Shown here piece by piece: positions 1 through 5,376 of a stretch of DNA of 5,376 bases (its first letter is position 1; the number at the start of each line of letters is the position of its first letter). Source of the stretch: Bacillota bacterium (GTDB lineage: Bacteria > Bacillota > Dethiobacteria > SKNC01); the NCBI GenBank assembly GCA_007120745.1, contig SKNC01000124.1, forward strand, positions 1 through 5,376. Reading direction: 5' to 3'. The position numbers and the translations under genes were made by a program. The notes below the pieces were generated by a model that did no database searches, was not told the origin of the DNA, and saw only the letters and a list, made by a program, of their open reading frames with translations.

Positions 1-518
1 CCCTGGATCATGCTCTGGCCAGGGGTGCAAGGATTTATGCAGAGGTATCCGGATTTGGCATGTCCGGAGACGGATATCATATTACTGCTCCTGATCCCCA
101 GGGAGACGGGGCTTCCCGCTGCATGGCCAATGCATTGGCTGATGCCGGGCTGAAACCCGGAGATGTTGATTATATTAATGCCCATGGAACTTCCACACCG
201 CTAAATGATAAGCTGGAAACCATGGCTATTAAGAATGTTTTCAAAGAGCATGCGAAAAATATTCCGGTGAGTTCCACCAAGTCCATGATTGGTCACCTGC
301 TGGGAGCGGCAGGGGGAGCAGAGCTGACGGCTTCCATTCTCTGCATGTATCATGGAATTATTCACCCAACCATTAATTATGACAATCCTGACCCTGAATG
401 TGACCTGGATTATGTCCCCAACAGCTCCCGAGAAGCGGATATTAAGGTGTGCTTATCCAATTCCTTTGGTTTTGGTGGAACCAATGCTTCCGTTATCCTG
501 AAAAAATTTGAAGGTTAA
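1..518 (+). CDS. fabF: 3-oxoacyl-[acyl-carrier-protein] synthase II (KAS II), 3' part
   Basis: This is the C-terminal part of a condensing enzyme of type II fatty-acid synthesis, which elongates acyl-ACP with malonyl-ACP in the cytoplasm. The reading frame is open from the left edge (first complete codon at position 3), so the start and the nucleophilic cysteine lie outside the window; about 171 C-terminal residues are present. The frame reads LDHALARGARIYAEV at the edge, typical of FabF. Two of the catalytic-triad regions are visible: AHGTSTP, with the first catalytic histidine at 183-185, and STKSMIGH, with the conserved lysine at 279-281 and the second histidine at 294-296. The Gly-rich FGFGGTNAS motif near the C-terminus is also intact. 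The methionine at position 60 is internal, not a start. It ends 9 bp before rnc, an arrangement that suggests one transcript. FabB or another KAS paralogue is less likely given the rnc neighbourhood. Confidence 0.95.
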   Translation, partial: LDHALARGARIYAEVSGFGMSGDGYHITAPDPQGDGASRCMANALADAGLKPGDVDYINAHGTSTPLNDKLETMAIKNVFKEHAKNIPVSSTKSMIGHLLGAAGGAELTASILCMYHGIIHPTINYDNPDPECDLDYVPNSSREADIKVCLSNSFGFGGTNASVILKKFEG

Positions 519-524
519 GGTAGG
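517..524 (+). promoter_or_regulatory. Ribosome binding site of rnc
   Basis: AAGG at 517-520 lies 7 nt before the ATG at 528 and overlaps the fabF stop codon (516-518), followed by a second purine group, TAGG. The overlap with the upstream stop suggests translational coupling of rnc to fabF. Confidence 0.6.
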
Positions 525-527
525 CTC

Positions 528-1220
528 ATGAGCCATCATACTTTGGACATTGCCCGAAAATTGAATATTACATTTAATAAACCTGACTTGTTTAAGCAGG
601 CGCTGACCCATTCCTCCTTTGCCAATGAAAGTATGGGGGAGGCCTGTCCCAACGAAAGGTTGGAATTTCTGGGGGATGCGGTTTTGGAGCTGATTGTCAG
701 TGAGCACCTGTACAAAACTTTTCCGCAGATGCCGGAGGGGGAACTGACCAGGCTCAGGGCAAACATTGTTTGTGAGATGACTCTTTACAGAGTGGCAAAA
801 GAACTGAACCTGGGAGATTACCTGTTTTTAGGCAGGGGCGAAAAGGTCTCAGGAGGGCAGGACCGTCCTTCTATCCTGGCAGATGCCCTGGAAGCCCTGA
901 TCGGTGCTTTATACCTGGACCAGGGCTTAACGGTTACCCAAAGTATTGTAATTTCCTTCTTAAATCCTTTGATTACCGGTATGAGAGAAGGAGATTCATG
1001 TAAGGATTACAAAACCATGATTCAGGAATTGACTCAATGCAAATATAATGCCACACCTGAGTATAAAATTGTGAAAGAATACGGACCGGACCACGATAAA
1101 ATTTTTGTCGCTCAAATATTTTTGCAAGATGGCATTCCTTTGGGGGAGGGGAGAGGAAAAAGTAAAAAAGATGCTGAACAGGCAGCTGCCCGGATTGCCT
1201 GGGAAAAGCTTAAAATTTAA
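528..1220 (+). CDS. rnc: Ribonuclease III
   Basis: This is a 230-aa endoribonuclease that cleaves double-stranded RNA, acting in rRNA precursor processing and turnover of structured or antisense RNA. The N-terminal RNase III domain (about residues 5-150) carries the signature NERLEFLGD at 42-50, with the metal-binding acidic residues E46 and D50 and the conserved E43. GELTRLRA at 71-78 supplies E72, and ADALEALIGA supplies D119 and E122, so all residues expected for catalysis are present. A double-stranded-RNA-binding domain follows (about 158-228), with the typical KTMIQEL start and a GKSKKDAEQAAA helix near the end. Length is normal for bacterial RNase III. It follows fabF by 9 bp, so it probably shares its promoter. 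No strong terminator is seen behind it, only an all-A/T inverted repeat at 1212-1227. Confidence 0.97.
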   Translation: MSHHTLDIARKLNITFNKPDLFKQALTHSSFANESMGEACPNERLEFLGDAVLELIVSEHLYKTFPQMPEGELTRLRANIVCEMTLYRVAKELNLGDYLFLGRGEKVSGGQDRPSILADALEALIGALYLDQGLTVTQSIVISFLNPLITGMREGDSCKDYKTMIQELTQCKYNATPEYKIVKEYGPDHDKIFVAQIFLQDGIPLGEGRGKSKKDAEQAAARIAWEKLKI

Positions 1221-1234
1221 AAATTTTGGATAAT

Positions 1235-1263
1235 GCAGGAATTTTGTGGGCAGAGAAGAATAT
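1235..1263 (+). promoter_or_regulatory. Predicted sigma-H promoter of spoVS
   Basis: GCAGGAATT at 1235-1243 fits the Bacillus sigma-H -35 consensus RNAGGAWWW at every position. GAAGAATAT at 1255-1263 fits the -10 consensus RNNGAATWW at every position. The 11-nt spacer is within the usual 11-12. A start near 1270 would give a leader of roughly 85-90 nt before the spoVS ATG. The match agrees with the known sigma-H dependence of spoVS in B. subtilis. A TATAAT at 1261-1266 overlaps the -10 element, but it has no sigma-A -35 element at proper distance. Confidence 0.75.
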
Positions 1264-1323
1264 AATAACGTAAAGCTGATAGTCTTCGCAACAGATGGGT
1301 AATTGAATTATACACAGGATGAA

Positions 1324-1345
1324 GAAGGACACTAAGTGAAGGGGG
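1324..1345 (+). promoter_or_regulatory. Two candidate ribosome binding sites for spoVS
   Basis: GAAGGA at 1324-1329 is 6 nt before a GTG at 1336. GAAGGGGG at 1338-1345 is 11 nt before the ATG at 1357. Both starts are in the same frame. Spacing favours the GTG, whereas family length and N-terminal sequence favour the ATG. Confidence 0.55.
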
Positions 1346-1356
1346 CTCTTCTATTC

Positions 1357-1617
1357 ATGGAAGTGTTAAAGGTTTCTGCTCACTCCAAACCTAAGTCTGT
1401 TGCCGGAGCGTTGGCTGCAGTACTCAGAGAAAAAGGCAGGGCAGAACTGCAGGCAGTAGGGGCAGGGGCTGTAAATCAGGCCATTAAAGCGATTGCTATC
1501 ACCAGAGGTTTTGTTGCTCCAAATGGTATTGATTTAGTTACCATTCCTGCTTTTGTAGAAATCAGGATTGATGAAGAGGAGAGGACAGCCATTAAGTTTA
1601 TTGTGGAACCTCGTTGA
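1357..1617 (+). CDS. spoVS: Stage V sporulation protein S
   Basis: This small protein of the SpoVS family has an Alba-like, possibly nucleic-acid-binding fold. In B. subtilis loss of SpoVS affects late spore development (coat assembly and core dehydration), but its biochemical role is not settled. From the ATG at 1357 the product is 86 aa, the same length as B. subtilis SpoVS, and starts with MEVLKVSA as family members do. Hallmarks visible are SVAGALAAVLREKG (residues 14-27), QAVGAGAVNQAIKAIAI (32-48), RGFVAPNGIDL (50-60) and the C-terminal ERTAIKFIVEPR (75-86). An in-frame GTG at 1336 with a better-spaced ribosome binding site would add seven residues (MKGALLF), so the start is not fully decided. 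The gene is a self-contained unit: a sigma-H-type promoter precedes it and a terminator lies 20 bp after its stop. There are no membrane segments or signal peptide. Confidence 0.95.
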   Translation: MEVLKVSAHSKPKSVAGALAAVLREKGRAELQAVGAGAVNQAIKAIAITRGFVAPNGIDLVTIPAFVEIRIDEEERTAIKFIVEPR

Positions 1618-1637
1618 TGGAAGTTTAATTTCTTTGG

Positions 1638-1671
1638 CCTGCTTGTTCAAACAAGCAGGTATTTTATTGTT
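1638..1671 (+). terminator. Rho-independent terminator after spoVS
   Basis: CCTGCTTGT (1638-1646) pairs perfectly with ACAAGCAGG (1651-1659) across a TCAA loop, and a G-T pair (1637/1660) can extend the stem. The stem is followed by the T-rich run TATTTTATTGTT. The stem is 9-10 bp with moderate GC and the T tract is interrupted, so termination may be incomplete. It lies 20 bp after the spoVS stop and about 60 bp before smc. Confidence 0.82.
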
Positions 1672-1720
1672 ACCTCTGAAGACCAGGAGGCAGGGGAAGA
1701 CAGGAAAATTATTGATCCGG

Positions 1721-1726
1721 AGGAGG
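1721..1726 (+). promoter_or_regulatory. Ribosome binding site of smc (decides the start)
   Basis: A perfect AGGAGG sits 6 nt before the ATG at 1733, within the longer purine run GGAGGAGGGG (1719-1728). It settles the smc start, since the reading frame is open much further upstream, back into spoVS. Confidence 0.9.
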
Positions 1727-1732
1727 GGTGAG

Positions 1733-4700
1733 ATGTTATTAAAGAAAATTGAAATTTATGGTTTTAAATCATTTCCACAAAAGGTAGAAATTGAGCTTTC
1801 CCCTGGCATCACCGGGATTATTGGCCCCAATGGATGCGGCAAAAGCAATATTTCCGATGCGGTCAGGTGGTGTCTGGGAGAGCAGAGCTTTAAGACGCTG
1901 CGGGGGAATCAGATGGAGGATATGATTTTTAATGGTACCGACCAGCGTAAACCCATCAGTTTTGCAGAAGTTTCTCTTCTGTTTGACAACCTGGATCCGG
2001 AATTGAATGTGGACTATACGGAGGTAAATGTAACCCGCCGCCTGTTTCGCTCGGGGGAAAGTGATTACCTGCTGAATAAAGTGCCCTGCAGGTTGAAAGA
2101 AATCACGGAATTATTCCATGATACCGGTGTGGGTAAGGAGGCTTATTCGCTGATTGGACAGGGAAAGATTGATCAGATCTTAAGCGCCCGGCCCGAAGAT
2201 AGAAGGAGCATCTTTGAAGAGGCAGCAGGGGTATATAAATATAAAAGCCGCAAGAAGGAAACCCTGAGGCGGCTAAAAGAGACAGCGGACAACCTGTTAC
2301 GGGTCAGTGATTTGATTGAAGAGCTGAACCAGCAGTTGGGCCCCATGGAGGAGCAGGCTGCTGTGGCCAGAGAATATATGGCCTGCCGGGACCGTTTAAA
2401 ACACCTGGAAATTGGAGTTTTGGCCAGGGAGTTTGGAGAGATCAACCGAAAAAAAACCGGCATGGAGGAAAGGTTGGATAAAATATCTCTGGATATATTC
2501 CAAAAGTATTCACTGATTAATCAGCTGGATTCCGTAATTGCGGAACAAAAATTAAAAATCAGCACCGAGGAAGAAGAAATAGAAGAATTTAGAGAAAAGC
2601 TGTATCAAGTAGAAGGTGCATTAAAAAAGAAAAAATCAGATACAGAGCTTTTTCAGGAAAAACTGGCTAATATGCAAAGTAAAGTTAAGGAGCTGGAAAT
2701 TACCCGGGGAGAACACCAGGAAAAACTGGCAGGGATTAAAGAAAAAAAGTCAGGAATTAATGATGTTCTGTTAGAGCTGGATCAAACATCGGCGGAACTG
2801 GTTGAGGAGCTGGTGAAGAACGAAAAGCAGCTTAAGGAAATGAAGGAAACTGCCAGAAAAACCACGGAGAAAATTGAAGAAGCACTAAATGAAGCTGTAC
2901 AGAAAATAGAAGAAATTTCTTTGAAATTGAAAAAAACCCAGCTGGAAAGGGAATATTTAGAGGCCAGGCTGGAGGAAATAAGTAAGGAAACCGGGATTAA
3001 AGAGGCGGCCCTTTCAGAATTGAAGAGAAAAAAAACACACATGGAACTGGTGATTACAGAAAAAAAACAGGAGATTTTTGCTCATGAAAAGGTTCATCAA
3101 GAAACTCTTCAAAAGCTGCGAAATCAGGAGAGCCGGGCTGCATCAATTCAGGGAACACTGAGGGACAAAAGTGCCCGTTTGGAAAAGGCCAGGGCTTACC
3201 TGGAAGCTCTTTTGGGAATGCAGCAGAAGTTCGAAGGCTATAATGAAGCGGTAAAAGCCGTTTTACGAGAAAAGAGAGATAACCCTGATGCCGCCGGAGG
3301 AGTGGAAGGAGTGGTAGCGGACCTCCTTACGGTTCCGGAGCAGTATGAACGGGCAGTGGAGGCAGGACTGGGTTCAGCGGCGCAGCATTTAGTTACCCGG
3401 GATGAAAATACCGCCAAAGAAATGATTGCCTATCTAAAAGAAATAAAAAAGGGAAGAGCCACTTTTCTGCCTCTGTCCCTTATTACCGGCGGCCAAAAGA
3501 AAAGTTCTGCCCCTGATGAAAAGGGCATTATCGGTTGGGCTAAAGATCTGGTCACTTTTGATAAAGAGTACGAAAAAGTATTTGATAGGCTTTTGGGAAA
3601 CCTTTTAATAGCGGAGGATTTAGATTCCGCACTGAAAACTGCCAGAAAAATGAAGCTGAAGTATAAAATTGTAACCCTGGAGGGGGAAATAATTTTCCCG
3701 GGGGGAGCCATGACCGGGGGAAGCTATCAAAAAACCAGGCCTGGCTTTATCAGCCGAAAGAATACTCTGCGGAAAAACGAACAGAGGGTAAAAGAACTGG
3801 AGACAGAAGCTCACAGGCTTCAAGAAGAACTGGAGAGTGCGGCCGGGGAAAAAGATACCCTGGAGGAAGCCTGTAAGGAAAAGGGAGAACAATTGAACCG
3901 CCTGACACAGGAAATGAAGCAGCAGGAAGAAGAGATGGAGTCTGTTCTGCGGGAGATTAAAAAGACGGAAACTAACCTGATAGAAATAAAAGAGCTTGAA
4001 AAACTTGAGAAAGAAAAAACAAACCAGAATCAGGACACCGAAAAGACTCTGCTGTTTGAACTAAAGGATTTGAGAGAACAAAGAGAAGGTTTGGAAAAGG
4101 ACCTGGGCCGGGAAAAAACCGCACAGATGGTACTAAATAAAGAAATGGTAGAGAAGGACAAAGAGGCAGCCCGGTTAAAAGTGGAGATTGCCTCGAAAAA
4201 TAAAGAAAAACATTTGATTCTTGAAAAAATGGAAGACCTGGAAAATGAGAGGGCTTTTTTGGAATCTAAAGTATCAGGAATTCAACAGAAAACAGGTGAA
4301 CTGACTCATACCATAAAAGAAATTACTTTCTCAATAAAGAGAACGGAAAAAGAAATTTTGCAGCTGGAAAATTCTCAAGAGACAATTTCCCACCGGTTCA
4401 GCCGCCTCAGGGACCAAACCCGGGATTTACATGCTTCCCTGACGGAAAATGAACATCAGGCCAGAAATCATCGCAGGGCCCTGCAGACCAGGGAGAAAAA
4501 GAAGCATGAAACGGAATTAGAAATTACCAGGCTGGATACAGAGATGAAAAACTATTCCCGGCGCTTGAGGGATGAATTTTCGCTGACGTTAAAAGAAGCC
4601 CTGGATTATTCCATTGAAGTAGGAGAAGAAAAAGCCAGGGAAGAAATCCAGGAGCTGAAAAATAAGATTTTAGAATTTGGCAGCGTAAATACCGGGGCAG

Positions 4701-5293
4701 TACAGGAATATGACAGACTTTTAGAGAGGGTAGAGTTTCTTAAAAAACAGAGAGACGATCTCAGGGATGCCAAAAATAACATACATAAAGTGATCCAGGA
4801 GTTGGACAGCAAGATGAAGGAAAAATTTCTGGACAGCTTTCATCAGATAAAAACCATCTTTTCCTCTGTATTTAAAGATTTTTTTGAAGGGGGTCGGGCA
4901 TACTTGAAGTTAACTGACCCCAATGATGTGCTGGAATCGGGAGTTGAAATTATCGCCCAGCCTCCCGGGAAAAAGCTGCAGAATTTATCCTTGCTTTCCG
5001 GGGGGGAGAAGGCGCTGACCGCCATTGCCCTGCTGTTTTCTGTCATTAAGGTGAAGCCCGCTCCCTTTTGCATACTGGATGAAATCGATGTGTCCCTGGA
5101 TGGAATGAATTTAAAAAGGTTTTTAAATTACTTGAAAGTTTTATCAGATAACACCCAGTTTATTTTAATAACCCACCGCCGTAAGACCATGGAGACCGCC
5201 GGGGTTTTATACGGGGTAACCATGGAAGAGCCGGGGGTTTCCAAGGTATTTTCATTACGGCTTCCGGAGGAAAAGGATAAAAGAGTAAGTTAA
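1733..5293 (+). CDS. smc: Chromosome partition/condensation ATPase SMC
   Basis: This 1186-aa protein is the ATPase core of the SMC-ScpAB complex, which dimerises at its hinge and compacts and segregates the chromosome on the nucleoid. The length equals that of B. subtilis SMC. The N-terminal head (about 1-168) has Walker A GPNGCGKSN (31-39), R-loop R57, the QGKIDQIL region (143-150) and FEEAAG (161-166). A long Glu/Lys-rich coiled coil (about 170-490) leads to the hinge (about 499-665), which ends with the Gly-rich GGAMTGGS. A returning coiled coil (about 670-975) is followed by FGSVN (982-986) and FFEGG (1050-1054). The C-terminal head carries signature LSGGEK (1088-1093), Walker B FCILDE with catalytic E1117, D-loop residues SLDGMN (1121-1126) and the H-loop H1148. 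The open frame upstream of 1733 crosses a terminator and overlaps spoVS, so it is not part of the gene. No clear promoter is seen between that terminator and the start. ftsY follows after 12 bp, as in other Firmicutes. Confidence 0.97.
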   Translation: MLLKKIEIYGFKSFPQKVEIELSPGITGIIGPNGCGKSNISDAVRWCLGEQSFKTLRGNQMEDMIFNGTDQRKPISFAEVSLLFDNLDPELNVDYTEVNVTRRLFRSGESDYLLNKVPCRLKEITELFHDTGVGKEAYSLIGQGKIDQILSARPEDRRSIFEEAAGVYKYKSRKKETLRRLKETADNLLRVSDLIEELNQQLGPMEEQAAVAREYMACRDRLKHLEIGVLAREFGEINRKKTGMEERLDKISLDIFQKYSLINQLDSVIAEQKLKISTEEEEIEEFREKLYQVEGALKKKKSDTELFQEKLANMQSKVKELEITRGEHQEKLAGIKEKKSGINDVLLELDQTSAELVEELVKNEKQLKEMKETARKTTEKIEEALNEAVQKIEEISLKLKKTQLEREYLEARLEEISKETGIKEAALSELKRKKTHMELVITEKKQEIFAHEKVHQETLQKLRNQESRAASIQGTLRDKSARLEKARAYLEALLGMQQKFEGYNEAVKAVLREKRDNPDAAGGVEGVVADLLTVPEQYERAVEAGLGSAAQHLVTRDENTAKEMIAYLKEIKKGRATFLPLSLITGGQKKSSAPDEKGIIGWAKDLVTFDKEYEKVFDRLLGNLLIAEDLDSALKTARKMKLKYKIVTLEGEIIFPGGAMTGGSYQKTRPGFISRKNTLRKNEQRVKELETEAHRLQEELESAAGEKDTLEEACKEKGEQLNRLTQEMKQQEEEMESVLREIKKTETNLIEIKELEKLEKEKTNQNQDTEKTLLFELKDLREQREGLEKDLGREKTAQMVLNKEMVEKDKEAARLKVEIASKNKEKHLILEKMEDLENERAFLESKVSGIQQKTGELTHTIKEITFSIKRTEKEILQLENSQETISHRFSRLRDQTRDLHASLTENEHQARNHRRALQTREKKKHETELEITRLDTEMKNYSRRLRDEFSLTLKEALDYSIEVGEEKAREEIQELKNKILEFGSVNTGAVQEYDRLLERVEFLKKQRDDLRDAKNNIHKVIQELDSKMKEKFLDSFHQIKTIFSSVFKDFFEGGRAYLKLTDPNDVLESGVEIIAQPPGKKLQNLSLLSGGEKALTAIALLFSVIKVKPAPFCILDEIDVSLDGMNLKRFLNYLKVLSDNTQFILITHRRKTMETAGVLYGVTMEEPGVSKVFSLRLPEEKDKRVS

Positions 5294-5298
5294 GGAGA
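5292..5298 (+). promoter_or_regulatory. Ribosome binding site of ftsY
   Basis: AAGGAGA overlaps the smc stop codon (5291-5293), and its GGAG core ends 8 nt before the ATG at 5306. The close packing indicates co-transcription with smc and possible translational coupling. Confidence 0.8.
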
Positions 5299-5305
5299 GT
5301 GTGAT

Positions 5306-5376
5306 ATGGGACTTCTGGATAAATTTAAGCAGGGTTTAAAAAAAACCAGGGATGGTTTTGTTGATAAAATCGACCG
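5306..5376 (+). CDS. ftsY: Signal recognition particle receptor FtsY, 5' end only
   Basis: Only the first 23 codons and two further bases are present before the window ends. The peptide begins MGLLDKFKQGLKKTRDGF, a basic amphipathic stretch like the start of the N domain of FtsY in Firmicutes (phenylalanine/lysine-rich start, then GLxKTR). FtsY is the membrane-associated GTPase that receives signal-recognition-particle-bound ribosomes and delivers them to the Sec translocon. The GTPase motifs lie outside the window. The identification therefore rests on this short N-terminus together with position: smc-ftsY is a common Firmicute gene pair. The strong ribosome binding site and the 12-bp gap to smc support the start and an operon. 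The 5' end contains a run of eight A bases at 5338-5345, read in frame as Leu-Lys-Lys-Thr. Confidence 0.88.
   Translation, partial: MGLLDKFKQGLKKTRDGFVDKID

Noticed and set aside
453..766. Antisense open frames opposite fabF/rnc, and further ones opposite smc
   Set aside because: They lie wholly within strongly conserved genes on the other strand, lack convincing ribosome binding sites and show no recognisable protein features; the smc ones mirror its Lys/Glu-rich codons as Ser/Phe-rich peptides.
1212..1227. Inverted repeat AAAATTT-AA-AAATTTT at the end of rnc as a terminator
   Set aside because: The stem is purely A-T with a 2-nt loop, lacks a GC core and has only a short T run, so it is unlikely to terminate transcription.
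1281..1293. Spo0A box in the spoVS leader (around TTCGCAA)
   Set aside because: Only 5 of 7 core positions agree with TTCGACA, too weak to claim.
1285..1314. Second promoter TTCGCA-N18-TATACA before spoVS
   Set aside because: Each hexamer matches the sigma-A consensus at only 4 of 6 positions with an 18-nt spacer, within chance for AT-rich DNA. The nearby ATTGAATTA resembles a sigma-H -10 but has no AGGA-type -35 at 11-12 nt.
1319..1339. Six-codon leader ORF (MKKDTK) whose TGA overlaps the GTG at 1336
   Set aside because: It has only a weak CAGG directly before its ATG and no regulatory residue pattern; probably chance.
1568..1732. Open frame continuous with smc that would add 55 N-terminal residues
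   Set aside because: It overlaps the end of spoVS in another frame and runs through the terminator hairpin. The ATG at 1733 has a perfect AGGAGG, starts with the family sequence MLLKKIEIYGFKSF and gives the standard SMC length.

Overview
The window looks like chromosomal DNA from an endospore-forming, low-to-moderate-GC Firmicute, probably a clostridial or Peptococcaceae-type anaerobe. This rests on the gene order fabF-rnc-(spoVS)-smc-ftsY, strong AGGAGG-type ribosome binding sites, a SpoVS homologue and a promoter that fits the Bacillus sigma-H consensus. The genus cannot be named from the sequence alone. All genes lie on the + strand and nearly all of the DNA is coding.

Layout: (1) positions 1-518 hold the 3' part of fabF (3-oxoacyl-ACP synthase II), cut by the left window edge. 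(2) rnc (RNase III, 230 aa) follows 9 bp later and is probably co-transcribed with fabF. (3) Positions 1221-1356 are non-coding and contain a sigma-H-type promoter, a leader of about 90 nt and the translation signals of spoVS. (4) spoVS encodes an 86-aa stage V sporulation protein S and is followed by a compact Rho-independent terminator at 1638-1671. (5) smc encodes a full-length 1186-aa chromosome-condensation ATPase; its start is 1733, after a perfect AGGAGG, although the open frame extends upstream through the terminator into spoVS. (6) ftsY (signal-recognition-particle receptor) begins 12 bp after smc and is cut by the right edge.

The genes combine core growth functions: fatty-acid elongation, double-stranded RNA processing, chromosome organisation and membrane protein targeting. 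In B. subtilis rnc, smc and ftsY are neighbours and spoVS is elsewhere. Here a sporulation gene with its own promoter and terminator sits inside that cluster, which is the most notable point. It suggests that smc and ftsY might receive some sigma-H-driven transcription at sporulation onset through terminator read-through. I see no mobile element, CRISPR array, RNA gene or evident new biological system; this is mostly a conserved housekeeping region.
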